A stretch of DNA of 64,000 bases, from positions 3,859,001 through 3,923,000 of the forward strand of contig NZ_CP051677.1 in NCBI RefSeq assembly GCF_012849055.1. The letters run 5' to 3'. This document shows positions 1-9,765 of this stretch, piece by piece. The stretch comes from Spirosoma rhododendri. GTDB taxonomy: Bacteria > Bacteroidota > Bacteroidia > Cytophagales > Spirosomataceae. A program made the translations under genes and the position numbers. A model generated the notes under the pieces. The model worked only from the letters and a program-made list of their open reading frames with translations, was not told the DNA's origin and searched no databases. Numbering within the stretch: position 1 is the stretch's first letter; each line of letters opens with the position of its first letter.

Positions 1-878
1 GCGTGCAACTGATTCTGAAAGCTACCTATGCGCCAACCGACAACACGGGTATTCCGCGCAGCAGCCTGACCGACACATACGCGCAGGTACTCAAGGATTT
101 AACCACTGCCGAGCCGCTGTTGAGCAACACGACCAACCGCAACCGATTTACCCGTAAGACGGTCTGGGCGCTGCGGGCGCGGTATCATCTGTACCGGCAG
201 GAGTGGGAGCAGGCGGAAAGTTACGCGACCAAACTCATCGACGATACCAACTACAAACTGGTGTCGCCATACAGTGCGTTCTTCGCCAACAATGCTGTTG
301 CCACGACTGAGTCGGTATTTGAAATCGCGTATAGCAACTCGTTCAAGAATGGGCATTACAACTGGTGGTTGCCCCCGGCGTTGAGCGGTCGGCGGGAGTG
401 GGCACCCAACGATGCGCTCGTCAAATCGCTCAACGACGCGACGGTGGGGGGTAACCGGAAGGAACTCATCGCGCAGACGGCCGCGCCGGGTAATCTCTGG
501 TACGGCAAACTGTACTACCGCAACCCGCTGGGCACCGACCCGGCCTACGTCATTCGCATCGCCGAACTCTACCTGATCCGGGCGGAAGCACGGGCGCAAC
601 TTGGCAAAACGACACTCGCGCTGGCCGATCTCAACGCCGTACGCAGCCGGGCGGCTGTACCCGCGTCGACAGCTGCCACGAAAGAAGCCCTACTGACGGC
701 CATCAGCGATGAGCGTCGGGTCGAATTTCCCTTCGAAACCGACCGCTGGTTCGATCTGGTTCGTACGGGCCGGGTCGCTACCGTGCTGGGTATCTCCGAC
801 ACCCGAAAATATGTGTTCCCGATCCCGAACAGCGAACTGCTGGCTGATAAGGCGCTGACGCAGAATGAGGGGTATTAG
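1..878 (+). CDS. RagB/SusD family nutrient-binding outer membrane lipoprotein (5' truncated by window edge)
   Basis: The reading frame is open from the window edge and ends at TAG 876-878, giving the last ~291 residues of a SusD-like protein. Visible are the helical repeat segment (WALRARYHLYRQEWEQAESY) and the family's C-terminal block: ERRVEFPFE, RWFDLVRTGR, then FPIP and the terminal NEGY. SusD proteins are surface lipoproteins that cap a SusC TonB-dependent porin and capture a glycan or other large nutrient. The lipoprotein signal and any susC partner must lie upstream of the window. The substrate cannot be told from this fragment. The family call is firm from the C-terminal motifs. Confidence 0.93.
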   Translation, partial: VQLILKATYAPTDNTGIPRSSLTDTYAQVLKDLTTAEPLLSNTTNRNRFTRKTVWALRARYHLYRQEWEQAESYATKLIDDTNYKLVSPYSAFFANNAVATTESVFEIAYSNSFKNGHYNWWLPPALSGRREWAPNDALVKSLNDATVGGNRKELIAQTAAPGNLWYGKLYYRNPLGTDPAYVIRIAELYLIRAEARAQLGKTTLALADLNAVRSRAAVPASTAATKEALLTAISDERRVEFPFETDRWFDLVRTGRVATVLGISDTRKYVFPIPNSELLADKALTQNEGY

Positions 879-890
879 GTTGGGGGTTGA

Positions 891-1046
891 CCTCACGGCA
901 GCGGCCGACCGTCTCATCTCCCCTCTCCTAAAAACAGGAGAGGGGAGATGAGACGGGAAACCTTGATGCCGAAAGACGATCTTATGTATAATGTGTGTCT
1001 GCTAGTCACCCCTCTCCTGTTTTAGGAGAGGGGCCGGGGGTGAGGT
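891..1046. repeat. Intergenic hairpin element, copy A
   Basis: The copy opens with the left end shared with the copies at 2028 and 6582 (cctcacggcagcggccgacc, 891-910) and closes with their shared right end (ccgggggtgaggt, to 1046). Inside is a perfect 19-bp stem (911-929 with 936-954, loop aaaaac) and a second 10-bp hairpin (1009-1018 with 1024-1033). It starts 13 bases after the susD stop codon. No open reading frame. The terminal similarity makes it a short palindromic interspersed element; a terminator role is possible. Confidence 0.8.
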
Positions 1047-1088
1047 TACTTCCATAAAGCACCACAAAACATTCAATTCCAAAAACAC

Positions 1089-2014
1089 ATGAAAAAGCAA
1101 CTGCTCATTATTAGTTTCCTGCTAAGCATCAGCCTGTCTGGCCGGGCACAGTCCAGTGCGGCACAGTCCAGTGCGGCACAATCGCCAGCAGCCCAACCCA
1201 AATTTGTTGGCCCCGAAAAGGGTGCGCTGGTGATTGTTGGGGGCGGGGCCATTACGCCCGACATCTGGAACCGCTTCGTTGAGTTGGCCGGTGGTAAAAC
1301 TACCGCCAACATTGTCGTGATTCCAACGGCGGGGGAAGACTCGTCGGCGAATGGTACGCCCCGTGAATATGAAACGCTGAAGAAACTGGGCGTAACAAAG
1401 CTGGCGCTGCTCCATACCCGCGATCCGAAAGTTGCCAACACCGAAGCCTTCGTTGCGCCCCTGAAACAGGCGACTGGTATCTGGTTTGTGGGTGGGCGAC
1501 ACTGGCGACTGGCTGATTCTTATCTCAACACGCTGGCGCACAAAGAATTCAATGCGCTGCTGGCGCGGGGCGGGGTCATCGGCGGGACGTCGGCGGGGGC
1601 ACAATTCAGGGCTCGTTCATGGTGCGTGGCGACACGAAAGGCAACTCGATCATGATCGGCGACCACACACAGGGGCTGGATTTCATCCACAACGTCACTA
1701 TCGATCAGCACGTCATGCGCCGGAACCGGCAGTTCGATCTAATTCCTGTTATCAAAGATCGGCCCGACCTGCTGGGACTAGGTATCGATGAAGGAACAGC
1801 CGTGGTCGTACAGCAAAACACGTTCGAGGTACTGGGCGCTTCGTACGTCGGCATTTACGACGCCAAGCAGATTGCCAGCAGCGCGCAGTACCCGTCGGGG
1901 CAGAACAGTACGGGCGGGCCATTCTACTACCTCGGCAAGGGACAAAAATTTGACCTGCAAACCCGTACGGTGCTTTCGCGCGCGCCCCAGCGACCGAACG
2001 AACCGGCGAAGTAA
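1089..2014 (+). pseudogene. Cyanophycinase-like S51 peptidase, frameshifted
   Basis: Two overlapping frames together encode one protein of about 308 residues. The first (1089-1655) has a signal peptide, a tandem 15-bp repeat giving QSSAAQSSAAQ, the VIVGGGA start of the fold, GGRHWRLADSYLNT, and the nucleophile motif GTSAG (Ser168). The second (from about 1601, ATG at 1619) continues with MVRGDTKGN, DQHVMRRNR and the C-terminal sheet. One base is missing in or beside the G5 run at 1595-1599; restoring it gives GTSAGATIQGSFMVRGD, the usual family reading. Cyanophycinases are serine peptidases that cut the Asp-Arg polymer cyanophycin to dipeptides; many Bacteroidota homologues are exported and their substrate is unclear. 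As written the protein stops just after its nucleophile. A sequencing error is as likely as a true mutation. Confidence 0.85.
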
Positions 2015-2027
2015 CTGACCGTGCTGA

Positions 2028-3523
<1,496 letters not shown>

Positions 3524-3536
3524 AACGCGTAGTCGC

Positions 3537-4964
3537 ATGAGCAAACTCAATAGCATCGTCGTGCCCGACTGGCACCCTGCCTGGGAAACGCGTACGCCAA
3601 TTCAACGCCCTACCATTGCTGCTGAATCAACGGTTCCGGCTAGCTGGACACCGGCAGAACGGGTCGGGTTCCGCTTCGCTTTCCTGTACTTCATCCTACA
3701 GGCCGTCCCGCTTGACTGGCGCTTCTACCGCGATCTGCTTACGCTGGACTGGGGTAGCGGCTTCTACCGGGATCTGTTCAACCTATCGCGGTACGCTCCC
3801 CGGTTCTTTGGCTATGGCGTGGCGGCCGATACGTTCGCCGACTGGGCTATTGTGGCGCAGATTGCGCTGTTGGGTACGCTGGTTTGGAGCTGGCGATCAA
3901 AAAAACAAGCCAATTACGATGGTCTGTATTATGCCCTGCGGGTGGTGCTGCGGTACCGGCTGGCGTTTGGTGTACTGGCGTACGGATTCATTAAACTGTT
4001 TCCGTTGCAGGCACCCTACCCGTCGATCAGCAACCTGAACACGGCCTACGGTGATTTTACGGCCTGGAAGCTATTCTCGCTGAGTCTGGGCGTGGTACCG
4101 TCCTACGAATCGTTTCTGGGACTGGTCGAGATTCTGGGTGGTTTGCTGCTACTAAATCGCCGGACCACGCCGATCGGACTGCTGATTATCCTGCCGTTTC
4201 TGGGCAATGTCTTTGTCTCGAACCTGGCTTATGAAGGTGGTGAGCACATCTACAGTTTCCTGCTAATTACGTTCGCACTGGCCCTGTTTGCGTTCGACGC
4301 CGTGCGGCTGTTTCGGCTCGTATCGCTGGAAATGGTGGCTACTCCAGCGCGGTATCGACCCGTGTTTACCGGCTGGCAGCGCACCGCCCGGTTACTAGTC
4401 AAAACGGCGTTTATCGTGCTGATGGTAGGGGTATACGGCTACCGAACGTATGCGGCTTACCGCACGGGCCCATACCAGTTTCCGCAAACGGCCGGGCTAC
4501 CTGGTGCGGCCGGCATCTACACCGTGACCGAGTTTCGGTTGCACGGACAGACCATTCCGTACGCCCGGCAGGACTCGGTGCGCTGGCAGGATGTCGTATT
4601 CGAAACCTGGAACACGATCAGCATAAAGTCGAACCGGCCGGTTAAACTGGATGCGCAGAATACCGAGGAAATTCACGCTGCCGACGCCGACCGGACGTAT
4701 GAACAGGCTGGCTCGCAGGGGCGCCATTACTACCAGTACCAGATTGATTCGACCCGGCACGTGTTGACGCTGACGAACCGCAACCCGAACCACGCCAGTG
4801 AAACGCTGCACCTGCACTACGACCGCCCGACACCCCAGGGCATCACGCTATCGGGCCTGAACGAAGACCGCGATTCGGTGTACGTCGTGCTGGAGAAGCG
4901 AGCTAAAAAGTACCTGATCGACGAAGCCGCCAAAGCCGGTCGGCGGGGCGCACTGACCTTGTAA
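3537..4964 (+). CDS. DoxX-like integral membrane protein with C-terminal periplasmic domain (paralogue 1)
   Basis: 475 residues. After ~45 polar residues come about seven hydrophobic segments. The core with GFIKLFP, PYPSISNLNT and the EILGGLLLLNRRTTPIG helix resembles DoxX/DoxD, the small membrane subunit of thiosulfate:quinone oxidoreductase. After the last helix (about residues 285-305) follow ~165 soluble residues with YTVTEFRLHGQ and DSVRWQDVVFE. The next gene encodes the same architecture (VLVRYR, PYPSLGLLNTNFGDLTA, YAVTEFRLNNQ), so the two are a tandem duplication. The role is unknown to me; a quinone-linked or sulfur-related function is inferred from fold and context only. The spacing of 12 bases on both sides suggests cotranscription with metY. 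Confidence 0.75.
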   Translation: MSKLNSIVVPDWHPAWETRTPIQRPTIAAESTVPASWTPAERVGFRFAFLYFILQAVPLDWRFYRDLLTLDWGSGFYRDLFNLSRYAPRFFGYGVAADTFADWAIVAQIALLGTLVWSWRSKKQANYDGLYYALRVVLRYRLAFGVLAYGFIKLFPLQAPYPSISNLNTAYGDFTAWKLFSLSLGVVPSYESFLGLVEILGGLLLLNRRTTPIGLLIILPFLGNVFVSNLAYEGGEHIYSFLLITFALALFAFDAVRLFRLVSLEMVATPARYRPVFTGWQRTARLLVKTAFIVLMVGVYGYRTYAAYRTGPYQFPQTAGLPGAAGIYTVTEFRLHGQTIPYARQDSVRWQDVVFETWNTISIKSNRPVKLDAQNTEEIHAADADRTYEQAGSQGRHYYQYQIDSTRHVLTLTNRNPNHASETLHLHYDRPTPQGITLSGLNEDRDSVYVVLEKRAKKYLIDEAAKAGRRGALTL

Positions 4965-4976
4965 AAAAACATTCCT

Positions 4977-6576
4977 ATGGCTACTTCCTCTCTCGATACG
5001 CCGGTCAGTACGGTACCAACGCAGGCAGCGCCGACGGCCGATCCATCGTCCGTCTGGACATCGGCGCAGAAGATCGCCTTTCGCATCGCGCTCATTTTTT
5101 TCGTGCTCGTCTGCCTGCCAACGGGGGGCGAGTGGTTCAAAAACCTGTTTACCCTCGACTGGCTGCACCCGCACTACCGCGACCTGTATGACATCGCCCG
5201 TTTCCAACCGAACATCCTCGGCCGCGTATCGTGGTGGCCGGTCTGGCTGGGGTATGGCGAGTGGGTGTTTCTGTTGCTGGTTGCTGTCGTGGGTGGTCTG
5301 CTCTGGACCGCTGTCGTGCGGCAGCGGAAGGCTGAGCCCGCTAACTACCAGACGCTGTATTACTGGCTGCGGGTGCTGGTGCGCTACCGGGCGGGCATTG
5401 GTATCATCGGCTTTGGCTTTACCAAGCTGATGCCGACGCAGTTGCCGTACCCGTCGCTGGGTTTGCTGAACACGAACTTCGGCGACCTGACGGCGCAGAA
5501 AATTTACTGGCTGTCCATCGGTATCGTTCCCTGGTACGAGGTATTCGCCGGGGTAGTCGAGGTGCTGGCCGGGGCGCTGCTGTTCTTCCGGGCAACGACC
5601 TTCTGGGGGCGGTGCTGCTGTTCGGCGCGCTGGCCGACATCGTGTACGTCAATCTGGCGTACGATGGGGGCGTTCATGTCTATAGTTCGTACTTCGTACT
5701 GCTGGCCGGCTTTCTACTGGCCTATTACATTCCCGATCTGTACAACCTCCTGATCCGGGAGCGGCCAACGGTGCCGCACTACTTCGCCCCCGTTTTTCGG
5801 GTTGGCAGCAGGTGAGCCGGGTGACCCTAAAAACGGCGGCCATCGGTATTTTTTTAGTGCTGCTGTTCTGGGTACAATGGGTCAACTTTCGCTACGACCC
5901 GTACAAACAACCCGCACAGAAAGGACTGTCGGAACTGCGTGGTAACTACGCCGTGACGGAATTCCGGCTAAACAATCAGCTCGTTCCGGAATCGCCGTCG
6001 GACACGGTGCGCTGGCAGGAAGCGACCTTCGAAAACTGGTCGACACTAACGTTCAAGGTGAACCGGCCCACCCCGCTGGATCTCTCGAACGGGGGCGGCT
6101 CGCCCATGCGTGACCTCAACCGGACGTTCGAGCTAACGGGCGTTGGCGGTGGGCAACGGATGTTCTACTACGATGCTGATTCAACGAACCACGTACTGTA
6201 CTTGCAGGATAAATACCGTCCGCAGTCGGACCGGAGCGAGCGACTGTCGGCGGATCTGGTGCGGGACAAACCTAAAAAGAAACAGAAACCGGCTGCTGAC
6301 TGGATACCCGCCGACGCCCGCGCCCGCATCGGCGACGAAGACGCCAAAATCGACGCGCTGGCCCGCAGTACCCGACGCACGAAAGGCATCAAATCAGAAG
6401 CGGATCGGGAAGACGGTACCCGTAAGCATATGGTCCTGCATTACCAGACCACCGACGGTTCGCACGTAGTTTTGACGGGCGTCAGCGAAACGAACGACTC
6501 GATTCGGGTCGTGCTCGACCGTGTGCAGCGCAACTACGCCTTGTCGAAGAGCACGCTCAATGCGGGGGCGTATTGA
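4977..6576 (+). pseudogene. DoxX-like membrane protein with periplasmic domain (paralogue 2), two frameshifts
   Basis: Three consecutive frames (4977 to ~5608, ~5609 to ~5800, then to 6576) make one protein of 533 residues that aligns along its length with the preceding gene. The first break is at the G run 5605-5609 (LFFRATTF into AVLLFGALADIVYVNLAYDG). The second is at 5799-5801, where one more G restores PVFRGWQQ, matching PVFTGWQR of the paralogue. Both are one-base deletions, and the corrected length is an exact multiple of three. The soluble C-terminal part is longer than in paralogue 1, with a basic insert around KPKKKQKPAAD. Function unknown, as for its neighbour. I regard the gene as probably intact in the organism. 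Confidence 0.72.
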
Positions 6577-6581
6577 GGTGG

Positions 6582-6768
6582 CCTCACGGCAGCGGCCGAC
6601 CGTCCCCGGCCCCTCCCGCGACGGCGGACCGCCTAAAACAGGAGAGGGGTGACTAGTAGCATGCAATACTGTAACTGTTAGTCTATTTTGAAGAGAGTAA
6701 GTGGTAAAATATTGTCTGTCGTTTACAAAACCCCTCTCCTGTTTTAGGAGAGGGGCCGGGGGTGAGGT
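6582..6768. repeat. Intergenic hairpin element, copy C
   Basis: The left end (6582-6650) is nearly identical to copy B, including ccgcgacggcggaccgcc. The right end (6731-6768) is the short version also seen in copy A, lacking the ~15-base block that copy B has in its right arm. The centre is unique and AT-rich. It starts 6 bases after the upstream stop codon. The mix of long left and short right arms shows that arms can vary independently between copies. Confidence 0.82.
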
Positions 6769-6831
6769 TAGGGCCATCCCACCCCTCCAAACTCACACAC
6801 GTAATTCATTTATCGATCAACCGAACAAGCT

Positions 6832-7709
6832 ATGAAATCACTGCACAAACTAATCGCGATCCTGCTGGCGCTCTTGTCAACGCTGGCGTTCACGGCCGAT
6901 ACGCCTTACGAAGAAAGTATCCGGGACTGGCAGAAGAAACGAATTGAAGGCCTGAAAAGTGAAAACGGCTGGCTGAATCTAGCAGGGCTGTTCTGGCTGA
7001 AAGAAGGTGAAAATACCTTGGGCAGCAGCGATAAAAACAGCATCGTCTTCCCGTCCGACCACAGCAAAGCATCACTGGGTAAGCTGACGCTAAAGAACGG
7101 CACCGTTACGTTCGACGCAGCCCCTAACGCGGCTGTCTCGGTGGCCGGGCAACCGGTGACGCAGCACGAGGTATTTCCATACACCAAACCGGTAGTGCTG
7201 GAACATCAGTCGCTGCGCTGGTTCATTATCAAGCGGGGCGACAAGTTTGCGGTGCGGCTGCGCGATCTGGAAAGCCCGGAGGTGAAAGCGTTTGCCGGCA
7301 TTCCCACGTTTCCAATCAATGAGCAATGGCGCGTGAAAGCGAAGTTTGTACCAACGACCGGCGAAAAAATCGGTATTGTCGACATTACGGGTCGGGCGTC
7401 GCAGGAAGACTCTCCCGGTCGGCTGGTGTTCACTGTTGACGGGAAAGAACAGATGCTTATTCCGACGGGTACCGCCGAACATCTGTTTGTGGTCTTCGCC
7501 GATCAGACGACCCGGCACGAGACCTATGGCGGGGGCGTTTTCTGGACCTGAAAGGACCCGACGCCAACGGACTTGTCGACCTGGATTTCAACAAAGCCTA
7601 CAACCCGCCCTGCGCCTTTACGCCCTACGCCACCTGCCCGACCCCGCCGAAAGAAAACCGCCTGACGGTAGCTATCCGGGCCGGTGAGCAGTATAAAGGC
7701 GATCACTAA
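6832..7709 (+). pseudogene. DUF1684 family exported protein, frameshifted near the C terminus
   Basis: The frame from ATG 6832 gives a signal peptide (to about residue 21), then the DUF1684 hallmarks: DWQKKRIEGLKSENGWLNL, GLFWLKEGENTLGS and the central FPINEQWRVKAKF. It stops at 7551, just after HETYGGG. One missing base in the G run 7531-7535 restores [14 protein letters not shown] and then the conserved [18 protein letters not shown], ending at TAA 7707-7709 (292 residues). The [12 protein letters not shown] segment is the most conserved part of this family, so the break would remove it. The biochemical role of DUF1684 is not known to me. A cytochrome c gene starts 14 bases further on. Confidence 0.82.
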
Positions 7710-7723
7710 GCCGCTCGCTGCTG

Positions 7724-8341
7724 ATGACGAACAGAACATGCTGGCGTGCTGGTTTCCTGCTGGGTATGGTTGGGTTGATGGCTGGTTTTCGCCCGACGAC
7801 AAGGTTTCCGTTGACCCCCTCCGCGCAAACCCGTTCACTGGACACCATCCCTACGCCCGTTCGCTTTGGCTTTGGTCGACCGGCTACAACGGCTGAGCTA
7901 ACCCGGCTGGACATCGACGTGCGACCCGACGGGAAGGGGTTACCGGCGGGGGCTGGAATGGCCGTACGAGGTAAGACTATCTTCGCGACTAAATGTGCCG
8001 TCTGCCACGGTGTCGGGGGAACGGGCGGACCCGGTGGAGCCCTGGTGACGACAACTACGGCCACCACAGCTGTTGTGGGTAAACGGCCCGACAAAACCAT
8101 CGGCAACTACTGGCCCTACGTGACAACGGTCTTTGACTATGTCCGCCGGGCCATGCCGTTCAACGAGCCCGGTTCGCTAACCGACGAGGAGGTTTACCAC
8201 CTGACCGCCTACCTGCTCCACGCGAATGGCATCATCGACGAGAAAGCGGTCATTACCGCGCAGACCTTACCGAAGGTGGTGATGCCTGCCCAGAAATTAT
8301 TTATCCCGGACGACCGACGCGGTGGCCCCGAAATCCGGTAA
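7724..8341 (+). CDS. Monohaem cytochrome c, probable electron acceptor of the sulfite dehydrogenase
   Basis: 205 residues. A hydrophobic N-terminal segment (about 9-21) suggests export. The haem c motif CAVCH is at 91-95 and a likely distal ligand Met144 sits in RRAMPFNEPG, the pattern of SoxD/SorB-type class I cytochromes (a YxxxxMPF-like loop before the last helix). TDEEVYHLTAYLL is the usual C-terminal helix. Placed between the DUF1684 gene and a SoxC-like molybdoenzyme on the same strand, it most likely takes electrons from sulfite oxidation and passes them to the respiratory chain. The pairing is inferred from gene order; the cytochrome assignment itself is certain. Confidence 0.88.
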   Translation: MTNRTCWRAGFLLGMVGLMAGFRPTTRFPLTPSAQTRSLDTIPTPVRFGFGRPATTAELTRLDIDVRPDGKGLPAGAGMAVRGKTIFATKCAVCHGVGGTGGPGGALVTTTTATTAVVGKRPDKTIGNYWPYVTTVFDYVRRAMPFNEPGSLTDEEVYHLTAYLLHANGIIDEKAVITAQTLPKVVMPAQKLFIPDDRRGGPEIR

Positions 8342-8351
8342 CAGACAAAAT

Positions 8352-8462
8352 TTTTGACAGGATTACAGCCGGGCCGCCGGGCGGATTTACAGGATTGCAG
8401 TCGGGCTGCCGGTTGAACTACCAATTCTTTGACCCATCCGAAATCCTGCAATCCTGTCAAAA
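8352..8462. repeat. Imperfect inverted repeat built on an ACAGGATT motif
   Basis: The sequence ttttgacaggatt (8352-8364) pairs with aatcctgtcaaaa (8450-8462). A second ttacaggattgcag copy at about 8387-8400 and a tgcaatcctg copy near the right end lie between them. The motif is repeated in both orientations inside a gene-free 130-base gap between the cytochrome and soxC-like genes. It resembles the short dispersed repeats common between genes in Cytophagales. Whether it ends or attenuates transcription is not shown. Confidence 0.6.
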
Positions 8463-8471
8463 CCCTTTTCT

Positions 8472-9701
8472 ATGAAAAAAGTAAATCGTCGGACATGGCT
8501 AAGTGGGGCTGCTACGGCCGCTGTTGCCATTGCGCAGACGGCTACGGGCAAAGCGGTGCAGGTGGGTGTCCCGATAGAACAGTTCTGGGCCGATGACCCA
8601 ACCAAGCAGCCGGGTGGCGCTCCACCAGGTATTCCGCCCGGTCAGGTTGGGACGCGGTCGCCGTTTGAGAAGCTGGTGAAAAGCCCATCGGATATTTCGT
8701 CGCGGACGCCGTTACAGGATTTGCATGGTATCCTGACACCGTCTGACCTTCACTTCGAGCGGCACCATAACGGCGTTCCGGCCATCGACCCGGCGAAGCA
8801 CGAACTGTTGATTCACGGTATGGTCGACAAACCGCTTGTGTTTACCCTGGCTGATCTGAAACGCTTTCCGTCGGTGTCACGCATCGCCTTTCTGGAATGC
8901 TCCGGCAACTTCCGGACTGGCAAGGAAACCTTGAGTCCACAGGACATCTGCGGCCTGACGAGCCAAAGCGAGTGGACAGGCGTATCGCTGGCAACGCTGT
9001 TTCGGGAGGTGGGCATTAAACCCGGCGCGCGCTGGTTTCTGGCCGAAGGGGGCGATGCAGCTTTGATGACGCGGAGCATACCCGTGCAGAAAGGCTGGGA
9101 CGATGCTATTGTCGCCTACGCTCAGAACGGCGAAGCCCTACGACCCGAACAGGGCTATCCGGTACGGCTGTTTCTGCCGGGCTGGGAGGGAAATACAAGC
9201 GTGAAATGGCTACGCCGACTCGAGCTCGGCGACGCGCCCTGGCAGACTCGTGAAGAAACATCGAAATACACGGAGGCCGTTGGCGAGGGCAAAATTCGCC
9301 AGTTCAGCTTCGATATCGACGCCCGCTCGATCATTACGTTTCCGGCTTATCCGGCTCCCGTGCAGCGGGGCTGGATCGAGATTCGGGGCTTGGCCTGGAG
9401 TGGGCGGGGTACCGTCGAGCGGGTTGAGGTCAGTACCGACGCGGGAAAAAGCTGGCAGGTGGCCACGCTGCAACAGCCGGTACTCGATAAAGCACATACC
9501 CGCTTCCGACTGCTCTGGCACTGGAACGGCGACGAGACCGAAATCATGAGCCGGGCTATCGACAGTACAGGTTATGTGCAGCCTACCTACCGGCAACTGC
9601 TCGATGCGCGGGGAGGTAACAGTGGCTACCACATGAACCCCATAACCGCCTGGCAAATCAAACGGGACGGCCGCGTGCTGCACCGACCCGAAACACGGTA
9701 A
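8472..9701 (+). CDS. soxC: SoxC/SorA-type sulfite dehydrogenase, molybdopterin subunit
   Basis: 409 residues. The Tat-type leader NRRTWLSGAATAAVA points to folded export. The oxidoreductase molybdopterin domain follows: LTPSDLHFERHHNGVP, then FLECSGN with the Mo-ligating Cys143, then SEWTGVSLATLF and RLFLPGWEGNTSVKWLRRLE. The C-terminal Mo-co dimerisation domain covers about 290-400 (RGLAWSGRGTVERVEVSTDAG). The wording of these motifs is closest to SoxC, the molybdenum subunit that oxidises sulfite or a protein-bound sulfane group. No soxA, X, Y, Z or B is in the window, so here it probably works as a stand-alone sulfite:cytochrome c oxidoreductase with the upstream cytochrome. The cofactor residues seen are intact. 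Substrate not proven. Confidence 0.88.
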   Translation: MKKVNRRTWLSGAATAAVAIAQTATGKAVQVGVPIEQFWADDPTKQPGGAPPGIPPGQVGTRSPFEKLVKSPSDISSRTPLQDLHGILTPSDLHFERHHNGVPAIDPAKHELLIHGMVDKPLVFTLADLKRFPSVSRIAFLECSGNFRTGKETLSPQDICGLTSQSEWTGVSLATLFREVGIKPGARWFLAEGGDAALMTRSIPVQKGWDDAIVAYAQNGEALRPEQGYPVRLFLPGWEGNTSVKWLRRLELGDAPWQTREETSKYTEAVGEGKIRQFSFDIDARSIITFPAYPAPVQRGWIEIRGLAWSGRGTVERVEVSTDAGKSWQVATLQQPVLDKAHTRFRLLWHWNGDETEIMSRAIDSTGYVQPTYRQLLDARGGNSGYHMNPITAWQIKRDGRVLHRPETR

Positions 9702-9765
9702 CGCTGTCTGCTCGGCTGGTGTGGCTGGTCGGCAGCACAGCACAACTCCTAAAAACATTTGAATT

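Noticed and set aside
891..954. Attenuator or riboswitch for metY or neighbours
   Set aside because: The hairpins belong to a repeated element that also follows unrelated genes, and no SAM-riboswitch core was found upstream of metY.
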